Shown: piece after piece, positions 42,981 to 51,785 of the stretch
Position numbering within the stretch: the stretch's first letter is position 1
Layout of the letters: each line of letters starts with the position of its first letter
Assembly: GCA_044867785.1 (NCBI GenBank)
Contig: JBIOVM010000195.1
Location: 1-64,000, forward strand
Source of the DNA: DASRDR01 sp044867785
Lineage (GTDB): Bacteria; Methylomirabilota; Methylomirabilia; Rokubacteriales; DASRDR01
DNA length: 64,000 bases
Direction: 5' to 3'
Notes under the pieces: model-generated
Told to the model about the DNA's origin: nothing
The model's input: only the letters and a program-made list of their open reading frames with translations
Database searches by the model: none
Position numbers and translations under genes: made by a program

Positions 42981-43993
42981 GGCGCGCGCCGCCCCAGGCG
43001 ATACCGCAGGAGGTAGACGAAGAACGGCGCGCCGGCGAACGCCGTCACGACCCCGACCGGCAGCTCCGCCGGCTGCACCAGGGCCCGGGCCAGCGTGTCC
43101 GCGAGCACGAGGAACATCGCGCCGGCGCCCGCGGCCACCGGCACCAGCAGGCGATTGTCGGCCCCGACCACGAGCCGCACGCCGTGCGGCACGATGAGGC
43201 CCACGAACCCGATCGGCCCGGTCTGGGCGACGATCACGCCGGTGAGGAGCGACGCCGCGACGAACACGATGCGCTTGACGCGCTCGGCGTCGACGCCGAG
43301 CTGGAGCGCCGACTCCTCGCCAAGCGCGAGCAGGTTCAGCGCCCGGGCCTGGCCGTAGACCAGCGCCCCGCCCACCGCCGCGCCGATCGCGGTCACGACG
43401 ACCGCGCGATACCCGACGGTCCCCAGGCTGCCCATGAGCCAATGGAGGATCCCGCCCAGCCGGGCGAAGTCGACCAGCGAGACGACGAGCGTGATCAGGG
43501 CCGAGAAGAAGAGCCCGGTGATGACTCCCGCCAGGAGCAGCGTCTGGACGGGCAGCCAGCCGCCCGAGGCCGCGATCACGTACACCGTGCTCGCCGCGAC
43601 CAGTGCGCCCGCGAACGCGGCGATCGAGAGCCCGATCGTCGCGGCGAGCGTGCCCTCGAGCCCCCAGAGCTGGCCGAGCACGGCGCCCAGCGACGCGCCG
43701 CCGGCGACGCCCAGCACGGCGGGATCCGCGAGCGGGTTCCGCGTCAGCGCCTGGAACGCCGTGCCCGCGACGGCGAGCCCGCCGCCGGCGAGGGCGGCGA
43801 GCAGCACGCGCGGGAGCCGGAGCTCCAGCACCACCGTGGCCGCCAGCTCCGAGCGCGGATGCCCGAGGAGCGCCGCGGCCACGTCGACGGGGCCCACCGC
43901 CGCCGGTCCGGTGCCGAGCCCGAGAAGGACGGCGACCAGCAAGCCGCCCAGCACGACGGCGGAGGCCGCGCCGACCCGTCGCCGCGAGATCAC
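42977..43993 (-). CDS. btuC: ABC transporter permease, corrinoid uptake (FecCD/BtuC family)
   Basis: 338 residues with about ten hydrophobic helices. Family landmarks are RLPRVLLAALAGGGLAVAG, NPLADPAVLGVAGGASLGA, GFVGLIVPHGVRL and PAELPVGVVTAFAGAPFFVYLL. FecCD-type permeases carry iron-siderophores, haem or cobalamin; the neighbours cobU, cobT and btuF decide for cobalamin. The start is a GTG at 43993 overlapping the btuF stop (GTGA). It forms a homodimer with two BtuD subunits. Confidence 0.93.
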   Translation of the reverse strand: MISRRRVGAASAVVLGGLLVAVLLGLGTGPAAVGPVDVAAALLGHPRSELAATVVLELRLPRVLLAALAGGGLAVAGTAFQALTRNPLADPAVLGVAGGASLGAVLGQLWGLEGTLAATIGLSIAAFAGALVAASTVYVIAASGGWLPVQTLLLAGVITGLFFSALITLVVSLVDFARLGGILHWLMGSLGTVGYRAVVVTAIGAAVGGALVYGQARALNLLALGEESALQLGVDAERVKRIVFVAASLLTGVIVAQTGPIGFVGLIVPHGVRLVVGADNRLLVPVAAGAGAMFLVLADTLARALVQPAELPVGVVTAFAGAPFFVYLLRYRLGRRAP

Positions 43994-44916
43994 GGCACGC
44001 GGTCCGGATGGAGGGCGCGGGCCAGCGCGCGCAGCGCCTCGATCATCCGCGGTCCCGGCCGATGGACCAAGTCGCCGTCCACCGCGTACACCCGGCCCTC
44101 GCGGACGGCGGCCACCGCGCTGAGCTGCTCCCATCCGCGAAGGAGCTCCTGGGCGGTGGCCTCACTGTGGCGGCCCACGATGATGCGCTCCGGGCGCCGC
44201 TCGACGACCGTCTCGAGCGAGAGCCGCGGGTACGGCAGCGGCTCGGCCCCGGTGACGCTCTCACCGCCGGCCCGCTGGATCAGCTCGGTGATGAGGGTGC
44301 CCCGCCCCGGCGCGATCAAGGGATTCGGCCAGACCACGTAGAGCACGCGAGGCCGGGGCACGCCGGCGACGGACCGTGCGATGGCGTCGGCTTCCTGCCG
44401 CATCGCGGCCACGCGCGTCCGGCCGGCCGCCTCCCGGCCGAGCACCGCGCCGATCCGCTCGATCGACTCGAGCACGGTCTCGAAATCGACCGGGCGGATC
44501 ACGTAGACGGGCAGCCCGAGCGCGGTGAGCCTCTGCACGTGCTCCGCGTAGTTGCTCTCCGAGGTGGCCAGGACCAGGTCGGGGCGAAGCGCCAGGATCG
44601 CCTCGAAGCTCGGCGTCGCGATCCCGCCGACGCGGGGCTTCTTCGCCGCCTCGGGCGGGTAGTCGCAATAGTCGGTGACTCCGACGAGACGCTCGCCCTC
44701 GCCCAGGGCGAAGACGGTCTCCGTGATGCTCGGCGCCAGCGAGACGATCCGCACCGCGCGCGCCGGGACGGCGACGCGCCGGCCCAGCATGTCCGTCAGG
44801 TCCCCGGCGGCGCCGGGGGACGCGACGAGGCTCGCGACGGCGACGGCGAGGAGCGCCGCGAGCCGGGAGGCCCGCGGAGCGCGGGGCGTCGACCGGGACG
44901 ACGAGACCGCCGTCAC
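43990..44916 (-). CDS. btuF: periplasmic corrinoid-binding protein
   Basis: 308 residues: a signal peptide with a hydrophobic core at about 18-35 and a two-lobed helical-backbone binding protein. It has VSLAPSITETVFALGEGERLVG, VTDYCDYPPEA, LRPDLVLATSESN and a C-terminal lobe with AVREGRVYAVDGD. The VTDYCDYP stretch is characteristic of BtuF-type proteins. It hands cobalamin or cobinamide from BtuB to BtuCD. The start is the GTG at 44916, overlapping the cobT stop by four bases. Confidence 0.92.
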   Translation of the reverse strand: MTAVSSSRSTPRAPRASRLAALLAVAVASLVASPGAAGDLTDMLGRRVAVPARAVRIVSLAPSITETVFALGEGERLVGVTDYCDYPPEAAKKPRVGGIATPSFEAILALRPDLVLATSESNYAEHVQRLTALGLPVYVIRPVDFETVLESIERIGAVLGREAAGRTRVAAMRQEADAIARSVAGVPRPRVLYVVWPNPLIAPGRGTLITELIQRAGGESVTGAEPLPYPRLSLETVVERRPERIIVGRHSEATAQELLRGWEQLSAVAAVREGRVYAVDGDLVHRPGPRMIEALRALARALHPDRVP

Positions 44917-45974
44917 CGAACGCGCTCGGAGACGCCGGCGTCCCGGAAGGTCGCCATCTCCCGGAAGCACGCGAGCGCCGCCCGGACGAGCCCGATGCCG
45001 AGCGCCGCACCGGTCCCTTCGCCGAGTCGCATCCCGAGCTCGAGATAGGGAGTGAGCCCCAGCGCCTCGAGCAGGCGCTGGTGCCCGGGCTCGGCGCTCC
45101 GGTGGGAGGCGATCATGTAGTCGCGCGAGGCGGGCGCGAGCCGCGCCGCGACCAGGGCCGCCGCCGTCGTGATGAAACCGTCGAGCACCACCGGCACCCG
45201 CCGGGCGGCGCCGGCCAGGATCACGCCCGCGAGCCCCGCGATCTCGAAGCCGCCCAGCGCGGCCAGGACGCCGACGGGGTCGCCCGCATTCACGGGATTC
45301 GCGGCGATCGCTCGGCGGACCGACTCGACCTTCCAGATCCACACCTCGTCGCTGACACCGGTGCCGCGCCCGGTGACCATGGCGGGATCGGCCCCGGCGA
45401 GCGCGGCGGTGAGCGCGCTGGCCGAGGTCGTGTTGCCGATGCCCATCTCGCCGGTGCCGACGCAGTCCGGCGTCGCGCCGTCGACGAGCGCGGCGCCGGC
45501 CACGACCGCCCGGATGGCCTCGTCGCGCGTCATCGCCGGCCCATGCGTGATGCTCCGCGTGCCGGCCCCGACCCGGCGCCGGACGATCGGGAGGTCGTCG
45601 TCGAGCGGCCCGATGACGCCGAGGTCCGCCACGACGACCTGGGCGCCGACGTGCCGAGCGAGCACGTTGACGGCGGCCCCGCCTCGCGCGAAGTTCTCTA
45701 CCATCTGGGCGGTGACGCCTTGCGGGTAGGCGCTCACGCCCTCGGCGGCGACGCCGTGGTCCGCCGCCAGCGTGAAGATCACCGGCGAGTCGACGCGCGG
45801 CATCGGATCGCCGGTGATCACGACGACTCGCGTCGCCAGCTCTTCCAGGCGGCCGAGACTGCCGCGCGGCTTGGTGAGGCTGTCGAGCCGCTCGCGCGCC
45901 TGCGCGCCCAGCCGACCGTCGGGCGTCGTGACGGACGCGACGAGCCGGTCGAGCGCCGCGTCGGGCGTGCTCAT
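44913..45974 (-). CDS. cobT: nicotinate-nucleotide--dimethylbenzimidazole phosphoribosyltransferase
   Basis: 353 residues, normal length. LTKPRGSLGRLEELA (about 35-49), TLAADHGVAAEGVSAYP, GEMGIGNTTSASAL and GMRLGEGTGAALG, with the catalytic glutamate near residue 320, are all CobT landmarks. It makes alpha-ribazole phosphate, the activated lower ligand for cobalamin. The ATG at 45974 overlaps the cobU stop. Presence of CobT means the cell can attach DMB or another base during salvage. Confidence 0.96.
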   Translation of the reverse strand: MSTPDAALDRLVASVTTPDGRLGAQARERLDSLTKPRGSLGRLEELATRVVVITGDPMPRVDSPVIFTLAADHGVAAEGVSAYPQGVTAQMVENFARGGAAVNVLARHVGAQVVVADLGVIGPLDDDLPIVRRRVGAGTRSITHGPAMTRDEAIRAVVAGAALVDGATPDCVGTGEMGIGNTTSASALTAALAGADPAMVTGRGTGVSDEVWIWKVESVRRAIAANPVNAGDPVGVLAALGGFEIAGLAGVILAGAARRVPVVLDGFITTAAALVAARLAPASRDYMIASHRSAEPGHQRLLEALGLTPYLELGMRLGEGTGAALGIGLVRAALACFREMATFRDAGVSERVR

Positions 45975-46522
45975 CCGGTCGGCTCCTGCGGAGCGGGCTT
46001 CACGACGACGGGACAGCCGGCCACCAAGAGGACGACTTCGTCCGCCGCCCGCGCGACCGCCTGGTTGAGGAGGCCGAGCGCGTCGCGGAACCGGCGGCCG
46101 AGCGGCGTTTCCGGGTGGACGCCAGAGCCCACCTCGTTCGACACGAGGATCAGCGAGCATCCGGGGCGCGCCATGACGGCGGCGAGCTCCGCGGCCTCGC
46201 GCTCGAGATCTCGGTCGGATAGCTCGGGCCTTTTCTGGAGCAGATTTGCGACCCAGAGGTTCAGGCAATCCACGAGCACGACGTCGGCCTCGGCCTGGAG
46301 CGCCGTCAAGGCGGAGGGGAGCGCGAGCGGCACCTCGACGGTGCGCCACGCGGGAGGCCGCGTCGCGCGATGACGGGCGATCCGGGTGGCCATCTCGGAA
46401 TCGCCCGCCTCGGCGGTCGCGACGAAGACGACGCGCCCACCGATGGCCTGAGCCCTGGCGACGGCGAACGCACTCTTCCCCGCTCGAACTCCGCCCAGGA
46501 CCAGAAGGGTCCGTGGGCTCAC
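45971..46522 (-). CDS. cobU: bifunctional adenosylcobinamide kinase / guanylyltransferase
   Basis: 183 residues. The P-loop GGVRAGKS lies at 10-17, FVATAEAGDSEMATRIARH holds the GTP-attachment histidine, and LVDCLNLWVANLL and ILVSNEVGSGVHPETPLGR complete the signature. It phosphorylates adenosylcobinamide and converts it to adenosylcobinamide-GDP. It is the first gene after the second cobalamin riboswitch and leads cobU-cobT-btuF-btuC-btuD, all overlapping by four bases. cobS, which would finish cobalamin, is not in the window. Confidence 0.95.
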   Translation of the reverse strand: MSPRTLLVLGGVRAGKSAFAVARAQAIGGRVVFVATAEAGDSEMATRIARHRATRPPAWRTVEVPLALPSALTALQAEADVVLVDCLNLWVANLLQKRPELSDRDLEREAAELAAVMARPGCSLILVSNEVGSGVHPETPLGRRFRDALGLLNQAVARAADEVVLLVAGCPVVVKPAPQEPTG

Positions 46523-46605
46523 GACGGGCTAGGGCGGGGACTCCGGCTGGGCGACGTCGCGTGCGGCAACCCGGGCCTCCCCTCGAAGACCGGTTCGAAG
46601 CGCTC

Positions 46606-46776
46606 GGGTCCCAGGCAGGTCTCCTGGCTCTCGGATCGTCCTACTCCCCGCGCCCTTCCCGGCGCCGCGCGCCAGTGGGCTCGTGTGCGGGTTTCGTCCC
46701 CGATCACAGTGACGGGGTCGCGGCGGTCTCGCACCGCCTTCCCTCTTGGCCCCGCGCGGGGGCGCACCTGGGACCC
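46606..46776 (-). promoter_or_regulatory. cobalamin (AdoCbl) riboswitch upstream of cobU
   Basis: The closing stem is exact: CCTGGGACCC at 46767-46776 pairs with GGGTCCCAGG at 46606-46615. Between them the minus strand shows AAGAGGGAA, GGCGGTGCGAGACCGCCGCG, the GTCACTGTGATCGGGG core, CCACTGGC and AGCCAGGAGACCTGCC. The element ends 84 bases before cobU, leaving room for an expression platform. It lies in the 294-base gap (46523-46816) between cobU and the GNAT gene, which holds nothing else I can recognise. Confidence 0.94.
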
Positions 46777-46816
46777 CGTGAACGCGGTCAACGCTAGCAG
46801 CGGGGGGACGCCCCCG

Positions 46817-47416
46817 TCAAGGAGGGGGAATCGGTCGGACCCGAGCGGAACGCCATCCGCCGGGCGCGAGCGCACCTTCCTTCGGGAGACGCCATCCGAG
46901 GCGACCGTCGCCCCCGCGCGCGAGGTCGCCGGACGCGTGCGGGTCCGGCACGAAGCCAAGCTTCCGGAGGACGCGCTGCGCCGGGATGTTGGCGACGTCG
47001 GTGTCTGCCGCGATGAATCGCACGCTCGCGTGACCGAACGCCCAGGCGAGGAGGGAGGCCACGGCTTCCGTGGCATAGCCGCGATCCCAGTGTGCGGGTG
47101 AAAAGGAGCAGCCGATGACGACGCCGCCCTCCGGTCCCGGGGGCCCTTTGAAGTCGACCAGGCCGACGCTCTCCCCTTCGCGGACCAGCACCACTTGCCA
47201 GAAGGTCCACCACATCCACGCATCCGGGTCTCGCAGCATCCGATCGCGGTGTCGCCGCGCCGCGTCGAGCGTGCGACGTTCGGTCATCCACGCCGGGCAC
47301 GGCTTGGCTCCCAGCCGCTCTTGGAGCGTCGGCCAATCCTCCACCAGGAGCCGCATCTCTTCCGCATCGAGGGGAACGAGGCGCAGCCGCTCGGTGCGCC
47401 GCTCGGGCGACGACAT
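46817..47416 (-). CDS. GNAT-family N-acetyltransferase
   Basis: 199 residues of the RimJ/RimL-like type. TERLRLVPLDAEEMRLL opens the fold, SFSPAHWDRGYATEAVASLL carries the acetyl-CoA pyrophosphate loop, and IPAQRVLRKLGF is the usual C-terminal motif. It acetylates an amine, perhaps a protein N-terminus or an antibiotic, but the substrate cannot be told. The last 30 residues are proline-rich and possibly disordered. The ATG at 47416 lies 12 bases from the end of yqeY on the same strand. Confidence 0.9.
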   Translation of the reverse strand: MSSPERRTERLRLVPLDAEEMRLLVEDWPTLQERLGAKPCPAWMTERRTLDAARRHRDRMLRDPDAWMWWTFWQVVLVREGESVGLVDFKGPPGPEGGVVIGCSFSPAHWDRGYATEAVASLLAWAFGHASVRFIAADTDVANIPAQRVLRKLGFVPDPHASGDLARGGDGRLGWRLPKEGALAPGGWRSARVRPIPPP

Positions 47417-47428
47417 CTCGGACGGCCG

Positions 47429-47878
47429 CTAGCGGGTGAGCCGCGCCTTCACGAGATCGGAGAGCGCCTTGCCGTCGACGGTCTTTCCCTGGAGCCGGGC
47501 GCGGGCGGCCTTCATGACGGCCCCCATGTCCTTGGGCGACGTGCCGCCCGTCTCGGCGACGGCCTCCTCCACGGCCCGCGCCATGTCATCCGGCGACGCG
47601 GCGCCGGGAAGGTACTCCTGGATGACCTTGGCCTCGCGCTCCTCCTTCTGGGCGAGGTCCTCGCGCCCCGCCGCCCGGAACTGCTCGGCGGCGTCGCGCC
47701 GCTGCTTGATCAGCGTGTTGAGGACCCGGAGCGCGTCCTCGTCCCCCAGGCTCCCCGGCACCTCGGTCTCGCGCAGCTTCAGTGCGGTCTTGACCATCCG
47801 GAGCGCGCCGAGTCGCTCGGCCTCGCGCGCCTTGAGCGCCTCGGTGAGATCGCGGTCGATCTGCTGGACGATGGTCAT
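47429..47878 (-). CDS. GatB/YqeY-domain protein
   Basis: 149 residues: a helical YqeY domain with DLTEALKAREAERLGALRM, VLNTLIKQRRDAAEQFRAAGR, KVIQEYLPG and the C-terminal MGAVMKAARARLQGK. The domain resembles the tRNA-binding tail of GatB and may bind tRNA, but free-standing YqeY has no proven activity. The ATG at 47878 begins MTIVQQIDRDL; the longer open frame upstream is unlikely. It is divergent from the DinB-like gene. Confidence 0.92.
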   Translation of the reverse strand: MTIVQQIDRDLTEALKAREAERLGALRMVKTALKLRETEVPGSLGDEDALRVLNTLIKQRRDAAEQFRAAGREDLAQKEEREAKVIQEYLPGAASPDDMARAVEEAVAETGGTSPKDMGAVMKAARARLQGKTVDGKALSDLVKARLTR

Positions 47879-48009
47879 GGTGGCTCCCGGTCCACCATCG
47901 TACCGCGTCCGCGCATGTGGCGAGGACCGTACTACAATCACCCCGCGCAGCCCGAGCCGAGCGCGCCAGGTCGCGCCAAGACGCCGAAGCACGTGAGAAG
48001 GGAGACCCG

Positions 48010-48462
48010 ATGGCCCGAACGGCGGTGGACCGATCGTACGTCGACGAGAACGCAGCGGAGCTGCGTCGCCTGAAGAGCCTGGTGGAGCGGCTGAGCGACG
48101 CGGACCTGGCCCGCCCCACGCCCGGCGGGTGGACCGTCGCCTCCTCCCTTGCCCACGTGGCGTTCTGGGACCAGCGGGTCCTCCACTGGCTGGACCGGTG
48201 GGAGCAGGGCGAGGCGCCGCGCGCGCTCGACCACGCCGACGCCGACTGGATCAACGACGCCGGGAAGCCGCTCCTCCTCGCGCTCGCGCCGAGCGTGGCG
48301 GCACGGCTGGCGGTGGAGGTCGCCGAGCGGGTGGACCGGCGGCTGGCCGCGCTCTCCGACGAGCGCATCGCGGCGAATCAGGCGGCCGGCGAGCCCATCC
48401 TGCTCGTCCGGGCGCGCCATCGCAAGACGCACCTCGACGAGATCGAGCAGATCCTCCGGTGA
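48010..48462 (+). CDS. DinB-like / maleylpyruvate isomerase-fold protein
   Basis: 150 residues of a four-helix bundle with the DinB/MDMPI pattern: GGWTVASSLAHVAFWDQRVL carries the first metal histidine, and ARHRKTHLDEIEQIL the last one. A third likely ligand is in the middle helix. Members are thiol-dependent transferases or stress proteins; this one has no partner domain. The ATG at 48010 is preceded by GGAGACCC. No mycothiol or bacillithiol genes accompany it. Confidence 0.82.
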   Translation: MARTAVDRSYVDENAAELRRLKSLVERLSDADLARPTPGGWTVASSLAHVAFWDQRVLHWLDRWEQGEAPRALDHADADWINDAGKPLLLALAPSVAARLAVEVAERVDRRLAALSDERIAANQAAGEPILLVRARHRKTHLDEIEQILR

Positions 48463-48590
48463 ACTGACAGGACGACCTTCCCAGGAGCCGAGCCAGAACC
48501 TTCAAGCGCGCCCTCACGCGGCGGCGCGAGAACTCGCGTGAGCGCGCCGACCGCCGGAGGCCCGGCTGTGACGGTCTCGCGAGCGCGGCT

Positions 48591-49826
48591 TCAGGGCAGG
48601 GCGGCCTCGCCAAACCAGGCGACGCGGCGGGTGCCCCCGACGGGCCGCCCCGCCCGGAGGACGAGCGCGCGGGCCGCGGGGTCGCCGGCACCAGTGATGT
48701 CGAGGAGAGGATCGCGCTCGAGCACGAGGAGGTCGGCCGCCTTGCCTGCCGCGAGCGTGCCCGTCTCCCCGTCGACACCGAGGCACTCCGCGGCCCGCCC
48801 GGTCCCCACCGCGATGGCGTCCGCGGGTGACAGGCCGGCCTCGACCATGTGCGCGAGCTCGACCGCCGTCTCGCCGTGGCCGTACGCGCCGCTGTCCGTG
48901 CCGAGGGCGATACGCACGCCAGCCGCTCGGGCACGCGCGAAGCTCTCCCGGTGCGGCGTGATCAGCTCGCGGGCCCGCGCCTGGCGAAGCGCCGTCCCGC
49001 GCTGGGCGTGCCATCGGTAGATCGCGAACGTCGGCACGTACCACGTCCCGCGCCGGGCCATCTCGCCGACGACCTCGTCGTCGAGCCAGGCGCCGTGCTC
49101 GATCGTGTCCACGCCGGCCCGCACCGCCGCGAGCGTGTTCGGCCCGCCCACTGCGTGACAGGCGACGGGGACCCCCGCGCGGTGCGCCTCGTCGACCACG
49201 GCGGCGATCTCCTCGGGCGTGAAAAGCGGACGGCGGGCCGGGACGCGGGGCGCGCTCACGCCACCGCTGACCGCGATCTTCACGACATCGGCCCCCGCGC
49301 GGAGCACCTCCCGGACTTTCGCCCGCGCGGCGTGCGGCCCGTCGCACTCCGGCTCCGGCATGCCCGGGAGGGAGGGCGAGCGGATCCCCTGCACGGTGAC
49401 CGGATCGGCCATGCCGTTGGTCGGTGAGACGATGACGCAGCTCACCTGGAGCCGCGGCCCGGGGATGAGACCGCGGTCCACGGCGTCGCGGAACCCGGGG
49501 TCGAGCCCGCCGAGGTCGCGCGCCGTCGTGCAGCCGCCCTCGAGCGTCGTCCGCAGCGCCCGGACCGCCTCCGCCGCCAGCTCCATGAGCCGCTGATCCG
49601 GGTGCCCGACCAAGCGCAGCGCCCACGGCGCCAGGTGCACGTGGCAGTCGATCAGGCCCGGCATGACGGTCCGCCCCTCGAGATCGACCACGCGGACGTC
49701 GGGGCCGAACTGGCGCTCGTGGCACACGGCCTCGATGCGGGCGCCGTCGAGCACGAGCGTGGTGCCGGGCCGGGGCGACCCGCCCCGGCCGTCGAGGACG
49801 ACGCCGCCCAGGAGCGCGGTCTTCAT
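48591..49826 (-). CDS. imidazolonepropionase-like amidohydrolase
   Basis: 411 residues of the composite-barrel amidohydrolase family. MPGLIDCHVHL carries the HxH metal pair, KIAVSGGV the bridging lysine position, ACHAVG and DTIEHGAW further histidine ligands, and ALGTDSGAYG the catalytic aspartate. It ends with the small beta-domain, AGKAADLLVLERDPL. Such enzymes hydrolyse cyclic amides, dipeptides or imidazolones; this subgroup is often annotated as prolidase or aryldialkylphosphatase-like. No signal peptide is seen. The ATG at 49826 is divergent from the ketopantoate reductase-like gene. Confidence 0.88.
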   Translation of the reverse strand: MKTALLGGVVLDGRGGSPRPGTTLVLDGARIEAVCHERQFGPDVRVVDLEGRTVMPGLIDCHVHLAPWALRLVGHPDQRLMELAAEAVRALRTTLEGGCTTARDLGGLDPGFRDAVDRGLIPGPRLQVSCVIVSPTNGMADPVTVQGIRSPSLPGMPEPECDGPHAARAKVREVLRAGADVVKIAVSGGVSAPRVPARRPLFTPEEIAAVVDEAHRAGVPVACHAVGGPNTLAAVRAGVDTIEHGAWLDDEVVGEMARRGTWYVPTFAIYRWHAQRGTALRQARARELITPHRESFARARAAGVRIALGTDSGAYGHGETAVELAHMVEAGLSPADAIAVGTGRAAECLGVDGETGTLAAGKAADLLVLERDPLLDITGAGDPAARALVLRAGRPVGGTRRVAWFGEAALP

Positions 49827-49891
49827 CGGTTGCACCGACGATACACGACGGCTTCCGACGCTGGCAAGCGACCGGCGACCGTCCTCGTGCG

Positions 49892-50911
49892 ATGATCGGG
49901 CCCGTGGAGTTGACCGTCGTCGGCGCCGGCGCGATCGGCGGGCTAATCGGGGCATACCTCTGGCGGGCCGGGCACGCCGTGCGGCTGGTGGACCGCGAAC
50001 GCGCCCACGTGGCGGCGATCCAGGCCGGCGGGCTCGAGGTCGCGGGGCACGCCGAGTTCGTCGCGCGGGTGCCGGCGTCCGAGCCCGAGGCGGTGACGGG
50101 GCCGATCCACACGCTCATCCTGGCGGTGAAGACTCTCCACACCGCGGAGGCGCTCGCACCGCTCGCCCCCCGCCTGGCTCCTGACGGCTGGGTGATCTCG
50201 ATGCAGAACGGCCTGGAGGAGCGGAAGATCGCCGCGCTCGTCGGCGAGGCGCGCACGGCGGCCGCGTTCCTCTCGTTCGGCGGCTACTACGACCGGCCGG
50301 GGCGCGTGATCTACAGCGGTCCGGCCACCCTCCGGGTCGGCGAGCTGGACGGCCGGCTCACCCCCCGGGTCACGGCGCTGGCGCGCGTGCTCTCCGACTT
50401 CCATCCCGCGGAGGCGACGGTGAACATCCGAGGCTGCCGGTGGGGGAAGCTCCTCCTGGGCACGGTGTACTTCGCGACGGCGATGGTGGACGCCGACGTG
50501 GTCGACATCCTGGACGACGCTCGGGCGCGCCGGGTGCTCTCGGGCCTCGTCGCCGAAGGTCTGGCTGTCGCCGATGCACTGGGGGTGACCGTGGAGCCCG
50601 TCGACGGCTTCGACCCGCGCAGTCTCCTCGGCGGTGACGGCGAGTCGCCGGCGGCGCGCGCGACGTGGGACGCCCACCGCGCCTACTGGCGGCGGGGCGT
50701 CGCCAGGCGCACCGGCATCTGGCGCGACCTGGCGATCCACCAGCGGCGGACCGAGGCCGAGCCGATCCTCGGCGCGCTCGTCGCCGCGGCGGAGCAAGCC
50801 GGCTGCCCCGTGCCCCGCGTGCGGGCGATGCTGGCGCGATACGCGGAGCTCGAGGCAGGCGCGCCGCGCGATTGGACGAATCTGCTGGCGCTCGACCGCG
50901 CCGGCGGCTAG
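49892..50911 (+). CDS. 2-dehydropantoate 2-reductase family (PanE/ApbA) protein
   Basis: 339 residues. The Rossmann motif is VVGAGAIGGLIGAYL. The KTLHTAEAL lysine segment and MQNGLEERK are typical, and a helical C-terminal domain contains RGCRWGKLLLGT with the catalytic lysine. PanE reduces ketopantoate with NADPH for CoA synthesis, but the family contains many relatives of unknown substrate and no panB or panC is near. The ATG at 49892 or the GTG at 49904 could start it. It is convergent with the SDR gene. Confidence 0.82.
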   Translation: MIGPVELTVVGAGAIGGLIGAYLWRAGHAVRLVDRERAHVAAIQAGGLEVAGHAEFVARVPASEPEAVTGPIHTLILAVKTLHTAEALAPLAPRLAPDGWVISMQNGLEERKIAALVGEARTAAAFLSFGGYYDRPGRVIYSGPATLRVGELDGRLTPRVTALARVLSDFHPAEATVNIRGCRWGKLLLGTVYFATAMVDADVVDILDDARARRVLSGLVAEGLAVADALGVTVEPVDGFDPRSLLGGDGESPAARATWDAHRAYWRRGVARRTGIWRDLAIHQRRTEAEPILGALVAAAEQAGCPVPRVRAMLARYAELEAGAPRDWTNLLALDRAGG

Positions 50912-50930
50912 CGAACAGGCAACGGGCGCG

Positions 50931-51752
50931 CTAGCGCGGGGCGGCGCTCCCGGCGGGCTCCGGCTCCAGGCGGCCTGCCGCCGACGCCATGTGGGTCCGC
51001 CCGCAGTGGGCGCCGCCCGTCACGAAGAGCACCTCGCCCGTGATCCACCCGCTCCGCGGGGAGGCGAGAAAGAGCACCGCCTGGGCGATGTCCTCGGGCG
51101 CGCCGGTGCGGCCGAGGGGCGTCGCGGCGAGCATCTCGCGGACGTAGGGGTGGCCGACCGAACCGCCCTTCCGGACAACGGCGTCCATCACGAGTCCGGG
51201 TGCCACCGCGTTGACGCGGATCCCGTGGGGGCCGAGCTCCGTGGCGAGTACCTCCGTGAACATGTTGATCGCGGCCTTCGAGCCGCAGTAGTGCGCGGCG
51301 CCGACGCGCGCCGAGGTGGACGCGCCCGACGAGATGTTCACGATCCGGCCGGGGGCGCCCCGGCCGACCATGTCGCGCCCGACCGCCTGGCAGCAGAGCA
51401 TGGTGCCTTTCACGTTGACGGCGAACACGCGGTCCCACTCCTCCTCGCTGACCTCGAGGACGGGGCTCAACGGGACGTAGCCCGCGAAGTTGACCAGCAC
51501 GTCGATGGGGCCGAGCCCCCGCCGGCCCTCGGCGAGCGCCGCCTGGACGTCGGCCCGCCGCGTGACGTCCGTCGGCACCGCCACCACGGTCGCGCCCCGG
51601 GCGCGGGCCAGGCGCGCCGTCTCCTCGAGGGCGGGCGCCGCCACGTCGGTGAGGAGGAGCCGCGCGCCCTCGGCGGCGAATGCCAGCGCGCACGGCCGGC
51701 CGAGCCGGCCGCCGGCGCCGGTGAGCATGACCACGTCGTTCGCGAACTCCAT
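50931..51752 (-). CDS. short-chain dehydrogenase/reductase (SDR)
   Basis: 273 residues of a classical SDR. LTGAGGRLGRPCALAF is the cofactor loop, DVLVNFAGY replaces NNAG, ISSGAS carries the catalytic serine, YCGSK carries the Tyr and Lys, and WITGEVLFVTGG the C-terminal core. The last 25 residues are an unusual tail. The ATG at 51752 is followed by MEFANDVVML. It lies 33 bases downstream of the ABC permease gene in the same direction, so it may be co-transcribed with the transporter and act on its substrate. Confidence 0.92.
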   Translation of the reverse strand: MEFANDVVMLTGAGGRLGRPCALAFAAEGARLLLTDVAAPALEETARLARARGATVVAVPTDVTRRADVQAALAEGRRGLGPIDVLVNFAGYVPLSPVLEVSEEEWDRVFAVNVKGTMLCCQAVGRDMVGRGAPGRIVNISSGASTSARVGAAHYCGSKAAINMFTEVLATELGPHGIRVNAVAPGLVMDAVVRKGGSVGHPYVREMLAATPLGRTGAPEDIAQAVLFLASPRSGWITGEVLFVTGGAHCGRTHMASAAGRLEPEPAGSAAPR

Positions 51753-51785
51753 GCGGGTTCTCCCCCAAGATGGCGTCACTTGGCA

